Positions 52,218 to 60,711 of a DNA stretch of 64,000 nt are shown in pieces. Position 1 is the first letter of the stretch. Each line of letters begins with the position of its first letter. Where the stretch lies: NCBI RefSeq assembly GCF_018141545.1, contig NZ_CP064356.1, positions 2,121,001-2,185,000 on the forward strand, read 5' to 3'. The translations under genes and the position numbers were made by a program. The DNA comes from Miltoncostaea oceani. GTDB taxonomy: Bacteria; Actinomycetota; Thermoleophilia; Miltoncostaeales; Miltoncostaeaceae. The notes under the pieces are model-generated. The model saw nothing but the letters and a program-made list of their open reading frames with translations, had not been told where the DNA came from and made no database searches.

Positions 52218-52418
52218 GGCCTCGATCGCGGGGGTCAGGTCGTGCGGGTCGCCGCAGCCCGCGATGGTGCGGGTCGGTCGTGCTCGGTCATCACATCCTC
52301 CTCATTGGTGGTCCGGGCACAGGTCGGCGCGGCCGAGCCTTGGCCGTGCGGCACGGCGCGCCAAAGACGGCTCGTCCGCCGAAACAGACCCGCACGGCGG
52401 CCATTCAGTCCACCGCGC

Positions 52419-52441
52419 TGGACAACGCCCTGGACAAATCC
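52419..52441 (+). repeat. two tandem TGGACAA repeats at the right island edge
   Basis: TGGACAACgccc and TGGACAAatcc repeat with a 12-bp spacing and match the repeats at 50185-50220. Confidence 0.55.
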
Positions 52442-52506
52442 TGGTCCGGAATGCCCCGATTTGCCGACTCTTGCGTCCCGCGGGAAACCGGGACCGCGGC
52501 GATCTC

Positions 52507-53424
52507 CTAGCCCGAGATCCCTTTCCCTGATTGAGAAAGCAGCTCCGAGAACCGCGACGCGTTCCGCAGCGCGTAGTCGCGCGCGTTGTTGTTGAAGACG
52601 ACGGCGACCTCCTGGGCGCGTTCGGCCATGTCGAGGACGGGTCCGACCCACTCCTCCATCTCGTCGTCCGTGTAGACGTGGTCGAATCGCTCGGCGACGC
52701 TGCGGCCCGTGTTCCACGTCGCCGCGTTGCGGCCGTGGAGGCGGAGGTACGCGAGGGCGGGGCTCGTGACCTCGACGATCGGTGGCATCAGGTTCTTCGC
52801 GTCGCTCCGGGGGGCGTCAACGCACACCCACGCCGCGTCGCGCTCGCCGAGCATCTCGGCGGTGGCACGCCGCTCCTCCGGCTCCGCCCACGACCGGTGC
52901 CGGAACTCGACGGCGGTGCGCGCCGGCTTCAAGCGGTCCACGATCCGGGCGATCTCCCGCCGCTGGGCGTCGCCCGCCACCACGTACGGCGGCAACTGCA
53001 GGAGGATCGCGCCGAGCTTGTCGCCGAGGGGACCGCACGCCTCCAGCAGCGAGTCGATGACGGCGTCCCGCAGCTCGCGGCTCGGCTTGCGGATCCGTCC
53101 CCGCCGGTCCGGCTCGTACGGCAGGTCCCGCAGCGGCGGCGGCAGCCGGCCCGGCTCCGACGGGTGGCCCGAGATCACCTGGTGGGCCTTCACGTGGAAG
53201 CGGAAGCCGTCCGGTGTCCGGTCCGCCCACGCCTCCGTCGTCGGGACGGTCGGCAGCGCGTAGAAGCTCGCGTTCACCTCGACCATCGGGAAGCGCTCCG
53301 CGTAGTACCGGAGCCTCCCCTCCGCGTCGTCCTTCACGCCGGCCGGGTACCAGCCCGCCTTGATGAACTCGGGGTCGGTCCAGGAGGCCGTCCCCACGCG
53401 TACGCCGCTCGCCATTCCCGGCAT
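52507..53424 (-). CDS. DUF72 (YecE-like) protein
   Basis: 305 residues with a TIM-barrel-like DUF72 pattern: VRVGTASWTDPEF, GWYP, LRYYAERFPMVEVNASFYALP, FRFHVKAHQVISGH, LQLPPYV, TAVEFRHRSW, AYLRLHGRN, and a C-terminal FNNNARDYALRNA. The function is unknown. The 3' 59 bp are duplicated at 50086-50144. The tail (SQSGKGISG) differs from the displaced copy (NR), as expected if an integrated element supplied a new 3' end. Confidence 0.9.
   Translation of the reverse strand: MPGMASGVRVGTASWTDPEFIKAGWYPAGVKDDAEGRLRYYAERFPMVEVNASFYALPTVPTTEAWADRTPDGFRFHVKAHQVISGHPSEPGRLPPPLRDLPYEPDRRGRIRKPSRELRDAVIDSLLEACGPLGDKLGAILLQLPPYVVAGDAQRREIARIVDRLKPARTAVEFRHRSWAEPEERRATAEMLGERDAAWVCVDAPRSDAKNLMPPIVEVTSPALAYLRLHGRNAATWNTGRSVAERFDHVYTDDEMEEWVGPVLDMAERAQEVAVVFNNNARDYALRNASRFSELLSQSGKGISG
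52538..52596 (-). repeat. 59-bp direct repeat, right copy (att-like)
   Basis: The partner of 50086-50144, inside the 3' end of the intact DUF72 gene. Confidence 0.75.
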
Positions 53425-53428
53425 TGGA

Positions 53429-54835
53429 TCACGCCGTGACGCTCCCGGCGACCACCCTGTTGCGTCCCCCCTCCTTCGCCGCGTAGAGCGCGCGGTCGGC
53501 CGCCTCGATCAACAGCTCCGGCGAGCAGCCGCCGGTCGTCACGGCGACGCCGACGCTGACGCTCACCGCCCGGTCGCCGACCGGCGTCGCCGCGATCGCC
53601 GCCCGCAGCCGCTCCGCCGCGAGCAGGGCGCTCGCCTCGTCCGCCCCCGGCATGATCACCGCCATCTCCTCGCCCCCGTACCGCGCCGGCACGTCCACCG
53701 CGCGGCACGTGCCGCGCAACGTCGCCGCCACGGCGGCGATCGCGTCGTCGCCGGCCTGGTGGCCGAACGTGTCGTTGAACGACTTGAAGAAGTCGATGTC
53801 GAGCAGGCACAGGCCGAGCGAGCCGCCGTTGCGCGCCACCTCCGCCACCCGCCGCTCCAGCTCCACGTCGAACGCCCGCCGGTTCGCGATCCCCGTCAGG
53901 CCGTCGGTGAGGCTCAGGCGCTCCGCATCGTCCACGAGCCGTGCCCTCCAGAGGGCGCTGCCGAGGCTCGCCGTGAGGGTCTCGAGGGCGCGGACGTCGC
54001 GCAGCAGGCGCACGCGGTGCCCCCCGCCCGTCCGGCGGCCCGCGGCGCGGCGCCGGCACTCGATGCGACCCGCCGGCGCCCCCGCCACCACCACCGGGAC
54101 CACCACGACGCCCTCGTCCCCCTCCCGGCCGACCCGCACGTCGCCGGGACCGGGACCCCGGACGACCGTCACCCGCCAGCCGGGCATCAGCTCCGCCCCC
54201 GCCGCGCGCGCCACGTCGGTCATGTCCGCCGCCGTCGGCGCGGCCAGCAGGGCCAGGGCCGCCTCGTGGAGCACGCCGAGGCGGACCGCCCGCAGGCGCA
54301 GCTCCCGCTCCCCCGTCGCGGCCCCCGCCACCGCCGCCACCAGCACCCCCCAGAAGAGGGTCAGCCGCCCCAGCGACGCCGCGCTCCACAGGTGGCCGTC
54401 GTCGGTCCAGACGAGCGTCAGGAAGCCCAGCGACGCGAGCACGCCGCCCTTCACCCCCGTGCGCGCCGAGTACCCGAGGGCCGCCCACAACGCCGTCACC
54501 AGGAACAGGCCGACCACCGGCGACCGCGACCCCCCCGCCGCGGCCGCGAGGGCGGTCACCCACAGCGCGTCGACGACCAGACCCACGTCGACCGCGACGC
54601 GCAGGCGCCGCGGCCACCGGGCGGGCACGAACCACAGGAGCGCGTGCAGCAGCACGAAGACCACGCAGGCCGCGGCCATCGCCCACCGGTCGCGGGCGAG
54701 GGCGCCCGCCGGCGCCGCCACCGTGGCGACGCCCACCACGACGGCCGCCCCGAGACGGCCCGCGAGAACGCCCGAGTGGCGGGCCTCCAGCTGGAACCAG
54801 GGACGACGGGACCGCTCGCCGGCGAGCGCGTCCAT
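53429..54835 (-). CDS. membrane diguanylate cyclase (GGEEM)
   Basis: 468 residues. About five to six membrane helices (residues 30-195) are followed by a GAF-like region (200-290) and a GGDEF domain with LLDIDFFKSFNDTFGHQ and RYGGEEMAVI (near 387). The last motif residue is Met instead of Phe, a conservative change that often keeps activity. Its ATG overlaps the stop of the upstream anchor gene (TGATG), making it the last gene of the WxL-like surface operon. It ends 4 bp from the DUF72 start. Confidence 0.9.
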   Translation of the reverse strand: MDALAGERSRRPWFQLEARHSGVLAGRLGAAVVVGVATVAAPAGALARDRWAMAAACVVFVLLHALLWFVPARWPRRLRVAVDVGLVVDALWVTALAAAAGGSRSPVVGLFLVTALWAALGYSARTGVKGGVLASLGFLTLVWTDDGHLWSAASLGRLTLFWGVLVAAVAGAATGERELRLRAVRLGVLHEAALALLAAPTAADMTDVARAAGAELMPGWRVTVVRGPGPGDVRVGREGDEGVVVVPVVVAGAPAGRIECRRRAAGRRTGGGHRVRLLRDVRALETLTASLGSALWRARLVDDAERLSLTDGLTGIANRRAFDVELERRVAEVARNGGSLGLCLLDIDFFKSFNDTFGHQAGDDAIAAVAATLRGTCRAVDVPARYGGEEMAVIMPGADEASALLAAERLRAAIAATPVGDRAVSVSVGVAVTTGGCSPELLIEAADRALYAAKEGGRNRVVAGSVTA

Positions 54836-55655
54836 CAGAAGTCGATCATCGTGTCGTCGGGTGTCCCGCGGCCGCGCCACGCGAGCTTCTGGCCGCCGTC
54901 GATGAACCGCTGCAGCAGCGCGTAGGCCGCCGCGGCGATCACCAGCAGCAGCGGGAACGCGACGGTCCACGCCACCCGCTCCGGGTCGGCCAGCAGGCGC
55001 CCGAGGGCCGCGAGCGGTCCGCCGCGACCGTCGTCGTCGCGGGGGGCCGGGCCGGCGGCCGCCCCCCCACCCCCGCCCGCCTGCGCGGGCGCACCACCCG
55101 GTGACGCCGCGGCGGGCCGCGGGGCCCCGTCGCCGCCGCGGCCCCCGCGGGTGGGGCCGGGTCGCCGATGCCGCCCCCGAGGACCGGTCCGCCCGGGGCC
55201 ACGGCGTCGCCGGGCGCCCCCGGGGTGCCGGCGGCGGGGGTCGGCGGGGCCGGGGGCGTGGGCTCGCCGGGCGCGGCGGGGCCCGCGGGCACGGCGACCA
55301 CGTCGACCCGCGCCACGGCGTCCGGCGCGCCGTCGCGGTGGGCGACGGCGACGAGGCGGTGCGGCCCCGGCGCCGGGGTCCACGGGCCCGCGAGCTCCGC
55401 GGTCGTCCCGCTCCACGTCGGCGTGCCGTCGACCGCCATCGCGACCCCGTCGGCGTCGACCGTCTCGACCCGGACCACGATCTCGTCGCCCGCCACGAGG
55501 CGCGCCCCGTCGCGGGGCGCGACGATCCGCACCGTCGGGGCGGCGTCGTTCACGACGCGCACCTCGACACGGGTGGCGAGCGCCGGGGCCGGGGCGGCGG
55601 AGAGCAGGGCCACGACGGCCCCCGCGCTCACGAGGCGGAGAGCGTGATGTCGCAT
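54835..55655 (-). CDS. exported Ig-like protein with C-terminal membrane anchor, split by a frameshift
   Basis: The 5' part (from ATG 55655) encodes a signal peptide (LRLVSAGAVVALLSAAPAPALA), an Ig-like domain (TVRIVAPRDGARLVAGDEIV) and a Pro/Gly/Ala linker. The 3' part, in the -1 frame, encodes the rest of the linker and a membrane anchor (VAWTVAFPLLLVIAAAAYALL) followed by a basic tail. The shift maps to a run of five G near 55147. The downstream cyclase start overlaps the second frame's stop, and the start overlaps the upstream gene by 28 bp, so one gene of about 273 codons is intended. It could be an assembly indel, a real mutation or slippage. Confidence 0.7.
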
Positions 55656-57100
55656 CGGTAGACGCCGGAGAGCGCCGTGACGGGGATCGTGAGGGACAGG
55701 GACGGGTTCTCGCGGAAGGTGCCGATGCCGGCCCCCGGCGACGCGCCCATCAGGACGATCGGCGTCGAGGTGTGGAAGGTCCCCCCGGCCCCCGCCCACA
55801 CCCCCGTCATGTCCGACCCGTCGGGGGTCGTCGGGGCGGCCGGGGTGGCGGTGAACGCGTCCGCCGGGAGCATCTGCGCGGGCGCGCCGTCGAGGACCCA
55901 CCGGGTCGCCGTCGCCCGCAGCTCCCACCCGGACGCGGCGCCGCCACCGTCGACGACCTCGACGGTCCCCAGGGGACCCGAGCTCACCGCCGGCGCGAGG
56001 GGGTCGATGGCGACGGGCGGGAGGGTGACGGAGGTCGGGCCCGACACCGACGCGCCGCCGGTCGCGACGACCCGCAGGTACTCCACCGAGAGGACGTCGG
56101 CGGTCGCGTCGGCCCCCGTCCCCGTCGCCGCGAACCTCACGCGGACGGTGCCGCCGTTCCGCTGGGCGGCGGTCAGGCCGAGCGAGGCCGTGGCGTACGA
56201 CGCGCCGGACACCGTCGTCCACGGCGTCCACGTCGTCCCGTCCCAGACCTGGGCGGTGAACGACTCCCCGCTCGTGCGCGCCCGCATCTCGAGGGTGTGG
56301 GTCGTGCCCGCCGGGACCGACGTCACCCGCAGCTCGCCGTCGGCGTGCGACGCCCTCGGGGTGACGTCGAGGGTGACGTCGTCGTAGTTGACGCCGAGCC
56401 CGCCGACGAGGCTGAGGACGGAGCTGAACGACGAGTCGATCCGCAGGTGGTAGGTGTGGCCCGACACGATGTCGGACGGCCCGACCGTCGCCGAGGTCAC
56501 CGTGCCCCACGGCGTGTCCGCCGATGCGCTGCCCGACACCAGGACCTTCGTGCCGGGGGCGGTCTCGTCGACGAGCACGACCTGCCACGTCGTCGTGACC
56601 ACCCCCACCAGGCCGTTCGCGTCGACCATGCGGTCCATCGAGAACGCGACCGCCGCGGGGGTGCCCCCGGACCACGTGAACGAGGGGCTCGTCCACGTGC
56701 TGCCGCACGCCGCGAGCAGCCCCGCCAGGTTGAGGAGGGTGGCGTAGGTCGTGCGGATCGACCCCGCCGGGCTGCCGGTGCCCGCGTCGTGGGCGCTCGA
56801 CGCCGAGCAGAGCACGGCGCTGGTGTCCGCGGGCGTCCACCCCGCGGCGTTCGTCGCGAAGGTGCGGTTCGACGGGTACGAGGTCGCCGCGACGCCGCCG
56901 GCGTCGGTCTCGGTGAGGGTGGCGGCGGCGTCGGCGTCCGACGCGCTCCCCGCCCCCGCCAGCCCGGCCCACGTGCCGGGAGGAGTCCCCGCCGACTGGG
57001 ATGCGTAGGTGGTGGAGGTGCCGTAGCCGAGGGCGGTGCCGCACGCGACCGCCAGAACGACCAGCACCGCCGCGCACGCGGCGGTCACACGGCGCCTCAC
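55628..57100 (-). CDS. large exported surface protein with WxL-like C-terminus
   Basis: 490 residues. A signal peptide (RVTAACAAVLVVLAVACGTALG) is followed by long Thr/Ser/Gly-rich beta domains (TTYATLLNLAGLLAACGSTW, DVTPRASHADGELRVTS, SFTAQVWDGTTWTPWTT). The C-terminal domain of about 120 residues starts with GWELRATATRW and ends SLTIPVTALSGVYRCDITLS. The same kind of ending occurs in two other proteins of this operon and resembles WxL domains that bind cell walls. It overlaps the lipoprotein gene by 4 bp (GTGA). Confidence 0.78.
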   Translation of the reverse strand: MRRRVTAACAAVLVVLAVACGTALGYGTSTTYASQSAGTPPGTWAGLAGAGSASDADAAATLTETDAGGVAATSYPSNRTFATNAAGWTPADTSAVLCSASSAHDAGTGSPAGSIRTTYATLLNLAGLLAACGSTWTSPSFTWSGGTPAAVAFSMDRMVDANGLVGVVTTTWQVVLVDETAPGTKVLVSGSASADTPWGTVTSATVGPSDIVSGHTYHLRIDSSFSSVLSLVGGLGVNYDDVTLDVTPRASHADGELRVTSVPAGTTHTLEMRARTSGESFTAQVWDGTTWTPWTTVSGASYATASLGLTAAQRNGGTVRVRFAATGTGADATADVLSVEYLRVVATGGASVSGPTSVTLPPVAIDPLAPAVSSGPLGTVEVVDGGGAASGWELRATATRWVLDGAPAQMLPADAFTATPAAPTTPDGSDMTGVWAGAGGTFHTSTPIVLMGASPGAGIGTFRENPSLSLTIPVTALSGVYRCDITLSAS

Positions 57101-57570
57101 GGCGTCCCCTCCACGGCGACGGCGACCTCGACCGACGACTCGTAGCTGACCGACACGGCCGCGGCGGCGTCGCCCTCGGCGCGCGCGACGACCCGGCCGC
57201 GCAACGTCCCCGTCGCCCCCGGGGGCACGACGGCGCGGGCGGCGACGGGGACGCTCTGGCGGGCGGGGATCACGACCGCCGGGGGGACCTCGAGCCACCC
57301 CGGCTCGGCGGTGAGGGCGAGGGTCCTCTCCGCGTCGGATGCGTTCGCGAGGCGCAGCGCTACGGTCGCGGCGGCACCGGGCGGCGCGGTCGCGCGCGCG
57401 ACCGCGTCGGCGCCGTCGGCGACCAGCGCGAACCCGCCCGACCGCGCGGGCGGCGCGACGGTCGCGGCGGCCCCCGCCGGCGGCGCCGCGGGGGCCGGGG
57501 GGTCGCCCCCGCAGCCGGCCAGGGCCACGGCGACGCACGCCGCGACGAGGGCGACGGGACGACGCGTCAC
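57097..57570 (-). CDS. lipoprotein with Ig-like domain
   Basis: 157 residues. A lipobox signal peptide (ALVAACVAVALAGCGG) indicates a lipidated Cys at about position 20. An Ala/Pro linker and one beta-sandwich follow (VALRLANASDAERTLALTA, EVPPAVVIPARQSVPVAARA). This is similar in style to DUF916/NPCBM-like accessory domains. It overlaps both neighbours by 4 bp and is probably anchored to the outer face of the membrane. Confidence 0.8.
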   Translation of the reverse strand: MTRRPVALVAACVAVALAGCGGDPPAPAAPPAGAAATVAPPARSGGFALVADGADAVARATAPPGAAATVALRLANASDAERTLALTAEPGWLEVPPAVVIPARQSVPVAARAVVPPGATGTLRGRVVARAEGDAAAAVSVSYESSVEVAVAVEGTP

Positions 57571-58073
57571 GAGATCGTCGCCACGAGCACCGTGTCGTAG
57601 ACGCCGCTCGCCGCGTCGCCCGGGACGGTGAGCGACACCTCGATCTCGACCTCCGTCAGGCCCGCGCCGGCGCCGGGGGGCGCGGCGAGGATCGCCCGCG
57701 GCGTGCCGAGCGCCCCGGGCGACCCGGGGACCGTCCCGAGCCCGCCCACGGGCACGCGCGTCGCCTCGACGACGAGCGGGGCGCCGATCGACCGCCCCCG
57801 CGCGTCGGCGGGCGGCGGCGCGGTGACGACGAGCGTCCACCCCGACGGCGGGCTGCGGGTGTCGGCCACCCGGAAGGGGCCCACGGGTCCGCGGACGGTG
57901 ACGGGCTCCCCGCTCACCCGGGCGTCCGGCAGCTCCACGTCGCCGGGGGACCGGGCCGAGAGGCCGCCGCTGTGCACGTCGACCACGGCCTGCGCCCCCG
58001 ACCCCGCGGGGACCGCCGGGACCAGGAGCGCGATGGCCACCAGCGCCGTGACGAGCACCGCGTCACCGTTCAC
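57567..58073 (-). CDS. exported WxL-like domain protein, 168 aa
   Basis: A signal peptide (AVLVTALVAIALLVPAVPAG) and one beta domain: PVTVRGPVGPFRVADTR, SGWTLVVTAP (a W-x-L motif), IEVSLTVPGDAASGVYDTVL. The ending is homologous to those of the proteins at 55628 and 58980. It is a probable surface protein bound non-covalently to the wall or to the DUF916-like partner. GTG start; it overlaps the upstream gene by 11 bp and the downstream gene by 4 bp. Confidence 0.76.
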   Translation of the reverse strand: MNGDAVLVTALVAIALLVPAVPAGSGAQAVVDVHSGGLSARSPGDVELPDARVSGEPVTVRGPVGPFRVADTRSPPSGWTLVVTAPPPADARGRSIGAPLVVEATRVPVGGLGTVPGSPGALGTPRAILAAPPGAGAGLTEVEIEVSLTVPGDAASGVYDTVLVATIS

Positions 58074-58983
58074 GCCGCCTCCGGCTGCGGAACCCCGCTC
58101 CGACCACCGCGAGGAGGAGGACGCCGGTCGCAGCGGGCCGGATGGGGCTCACCGGCACGTCGGCGCGCCCCTGCGCCCCGGTGGCGTCGCCCATCCTCAC
58201 CACCACCTCGTACCCCCCCGGCGTCCACGGGAGGGCGATGCGCATCGCCACCGGCCGGCGCTGCCCCGGCAGCACGGTGCCGAGGTCGACGGTGCGGCGG
58301 GCCCGGACCTCGCCGCCCCGCACCAGGTCGACCGTGCCCGTCAGGTCGTCGAAGCGGACGTTGCCGGCGTGGCGCACGGTGAACGCGACGTCCACGGCGT
58401 CGGGGAGGCCGAGGACGTCCCGGGCGCCGCCCCGCACCGTCAGGGTGGAGAGGTCGTCGACCACGACGGTCCCGTCGCGCTCACCGGCGACGGTCACGTA
58501 GACGCGCAGCCCGACGCGCTCCACGACCCGGACGGCGACACCGGCCCCGGCGGGTGCCCGCGCCGCCGACGCCGACTGCACCACCACCCCGCCGGCGTGG
58601 TCGCCGGGCTCGGCGTCGGCGGGCACCCGCACCGTGAAGCGGAGGGTGCGGCGCTCACCCGGCGCGAGGGTGACGCGGCGCGGCGGCAGCCCGATCCAGG
58701 CGCCGACGCCCGTCGGGGCGTCGCCCGATCCCGCGAGGGTGAAGACGCCGTCGGCGGTCGTGACGCCGTCGGCGGTGGCGACCTCGACCGTCTGGGGGGC
58801 GTCGGTCAGGTTCACGAGGACGGCGCCCGTCCGCGCCGACGCCCCGGGCTCCACCTCGAGCTCGACCCAGCTCTCGTCACCCGCGAGGGGGTGGACGCCG
58901 ACGAGCGAGCCCGTGGCGCCCGTGGCCGTGCCCGCGAGGGAGAGCAGCACGAGCAGCGCGGCCGCGGCCGCCCACCGGATCAC
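58063..58983 (-). CDS. DUF916 (WxLIP)-like exported protein with C-terminal anchor
   Basis: 306 residues: a signal peptide (AAAALLVLLSLAGTATG) and a first beta domain (WVELEVEPGASARTGAVLVN, VTLAPGERRTLRFTVRVPAD, GDHAGGVVVQS), which matches the peptidoglycan/WxL-interacting DUF916 pattern. A second beta domain follows (VDVAFTVRHAGNVRFDDLTG). A C-terminal membrane helix and Arg tail (GVLLLAVVGAGFRSRRRR) complete it. In Firmicutes such proteins pair with WxL proteins on the surface, as they appear to here. It overlaps the upstream gene by 4 bp (GTGA). Confidence 0.82.
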   Translation of the reverse strand: MIRWAAAAALLVLLSLAGTATGATGSLVGVHPLAGDESWVELEVEPGASARTGAVLVNLTDAPQTVEVATADGVTTADGVFTLAGSGDAPTGVGAWIGLPPRRVTLAPGERRTLRFTVRVPADAEPGDHAGGVVVQSASAARAPAGAGVAVRVVERVGLRVYVTVAGERDGTVVVDDLSTLTVRGGARDVLGLPDAVDVAFTVRHAGNVRFDDLTGTVDLVRGGEVRARRTVDLGTVLPGQRRPVAMRIALPWTPGGYEVVVRMGDATGAQGRADVPVSPIRPAATGVLLLAVVGAGFRSRRRRER

Positions 58984-59564
58984 GAGATCGTGACGGTGAT
59001 CGTCGTGGTGTAGGGGGCGCCGACGTACGAGGCGAGGGCCGTCGCCGGGATGGTGATCCCGAGGCTCGGGGTGAAGGTGTACGCCCCGCGGTGCGGCCCC
59101 GACGTCGACAGGAGGCTGACGTTGGTCTGCCCCGGTCCGCTCGGAGTGGTGAAGGCCGCGCCGGTCGCCGTGGCGATGCCGGACGCGGCGTCGGCGCCGG
59201 TGCCGGCCGTGACGGTCCCCGTCGTGATCGCGAGGGCGCTCGACGGGATCACGCGGTTCGGCGTCCCCGCCGAGACGAGGTCGGTCGCCGAGGCGACGAC
59301 GCTCCAGGCGGCGCCGGTGCCGCGGGCGTCGGTCGCCGTCCACGGGCCGGCCGGGGTCGTGGTGAGCGTCTGGTCGACCCCGGTGAGCGCCGCGCTACGC
59401 GCCGCGAAGTCCGACGCCACGAGTGACAGCGAGCCGGCGGTCACCGTGACCTCGGCCCCCGACGTCGCGGCGTGGGCCGCCGGCGCGAGCACGGCCAGCG
59501 CGACCGCCCCCCCGCAGGCGACGACGCGCATCCGTGCGCGTGACCTGCTCCTGACCCGCTCCAT
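58980..59564 (-). CDS. exported WxL-like domain protein, 194 aa (first gene of surface operon)
   Basis: A signal peptide (RVVACGGAVALAVLAPAAHAA) and one beta domain (GAEVTVTAGSLSLVASDF, GTGAAWSVVASATDL, LGITIPATALASYVGAPYTT, then TITVTIS). The W-x-V and terminal strand pattern match the other two WxL-like proteins of the operon. The ATG follows GGATGGAG. It is the first gene of a seven-gene, fully overlapping operon running to 53429. Confidence 0.78.
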   Translation of the reverse strand: MERVRSRSRARMRVVACGGAVALAVLAPAAHAATSGAEVTVTAGSLSLVASDFAARSAALTGVDQTLTTTPAGPWTATDARGTGAAWSVVASATDLVSAGTPNRVIPSSALAITTGTVTAGTGADAASGIATATGAAFTTPSGPGQTNVSLLSTSGPHRGAYTFTPSLGITIPATALASYVGAPYTTTITVTIS

Positions 59565-59668
59565 GACCGCACTCCATCCATAGGTAAATACGTCTCACGG
59601 GTGGTATCGAATCATCAGAGCAGGACTTGAGGCTCCGTGGCCACGATGCCCGGTGTCGCGTGATGGCC
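59565..59668 (-). promoter_or_regulatory. A/T-rich promoter region of the surface operon
   Basis: This is unusually A/T-rich for the window. On the minus strand a TATTTA (59590-59585) can serve as -10, giving a leader of about 13 nt with the GGATGGAG site. No good -35 is present, which fits an activator-dependent promoter; the LuxR-type regulator encoded just upstream is a candidate. Confidence 0.45.
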
Positions 59669-60700
59669 CTAGACCCAGCCCTTCTCACGGGCGAGGAGGA
59701 GGGCCTGCGACTGGCCGGACACACCGAGCTTGCGGTACACGTGGTGCAGGTGGTTGTGGACCGTCGACGCGGAGCAGCCGAGCTCGTGGGCGACCTGCTT
59801 CGCCGCGGACCCGCGGGCGAGCAGCCGCAGCACCTGGACCTCGCGGTCCGTGAGGCCGGGGGGCCGGCGCGGGCCGTCGGTGTCGGGCGACGACATGAGC
59901 AGGGTCTCGAGGGCGTCCGGGGCGAGGCCGCACTCGGCCGCGGCGAGCGGCAGGCGGGCGATCGCCTCCTCGTCGCCGCCGGACGCGCGCACCGCGATGT
60001 CGGCGAGCCAGACGGGCCGCGCGACGGCCTCGGCCGGCGGCGCGGCGTCGTGGTGGCGCTCCATGGCGAGGCAGAGGTCCTCGGGGAGCCCCCACCGCCG
60101 GGCGATCCAGGCGGCCACGCGGGTGTGGTCCGTGCCGAACAGCTCGCGCTCGCGGGCGACCGAGGTGACGACCTCCTCCCCGACGTCCATCCCGCGGTCC
60201 TCGGCGATGGTCGCGAGGATCGGCTTGCCGAGGTCGTGCAGCAGGCCGGCGAGGTAGACCTGGGACGCGAGCGCCGCCGGGCCGAGCCGCGCCAGCGACT
60301 GGGCCATCACCGCCACCTCGCCGCAGTGCCGCAGCAGGTAGAGGCGCGGGTAGCCGTAGGCGGTGAGCGGCCCCTCGAGCAGGCGGTACGTCGTGGCGGC
60401 CAGGAGCAGCCCCCGCAGGGTCCGCTCGCCGATCCGCACGATGGCGCGCTCGATCGTGTCCACCGGCTCGCTGAAGAGGGCGGAGTTGCCGAGGCGCAGC
60501 ACCTGGGCCGCCACCTCGGGGCTCTGCGACACCCGCGCGCCGATGAGGCGCACGGGGGCCGAGCCCTCGTCGAGCAGCTGCAGCACGCCGGCGACGACGG
60601 GCGAGGGGGCGGCCAGGCGGTCCGCCGCCTCCGCGACAGCCCGGGCCGTGACGCGGGGCGCCTCGGGCGCGGTGACGGTGTCGGGGGAGGTCGTGCTCAC
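59669..60700 (-). CDS. HDOD domain-LuxR HTH regulator
   Basis: 343 residues. The N-terminal 200 residues are an HDOD domain (PSPVVAGVLQLLDEG, GARVSQSPEVAAQVLRLGNS, AGLLHDLGKPILATI, MERHHDAAPP). The C-terminus is a LuxR-type helix-turn-helix (LTDREVQVLRLLARGSAAKQ, STVHNHLHHVYRKLGVSG). HDOD domains occur in signal transduction and share ancestry with HD/HD-GYP domains, and direct fusion to a LuxR HTH is uncommon. The GTG start has AAGGAG. It lies 11 bp from the HD-GYP gene and next to the surface operon it may control. Confidence 0.9.
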   Translation of the reverse strand: MSTTSPDTVTAPEAPRVTARAVAEAADRLAAPSPVVAGVLQLLDEGSAPVRLIGARVSQSPEVAAQVLRLGNSALFSEPVDTIERAIVRIGERTLRGLLLAATTYRLLEGPLTAYGYPRLYLLRHCGEVAVMAQSLARLGPAALASQVYLAGLLHDLGKPILATIAEDRGMDVGEEVVTSVARERELFGTDHTRVAAWIARRWGLPEDLCLAMERHHDAAPPAEAVARPVWLADIAVRASGGDEEAIARLPLAAAECGLAPDALETLLMSSPDTDGPRRPPGLTDREVQVLRLLARGSAAKQVAHELGCSASTVHNHLHHVYRKLGVSGQSQALLLAREKGWV

Positions 60701-60711
60701 AGGGGGCTCCT

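Noticed and set aside
50170-52500. An integrase or transposase in the DUF72 island
   Set aside because: No frame in the island shows tyrosine or serine recombinase catalytic motifs; only short LDN/LDK-encoding repeats remain.
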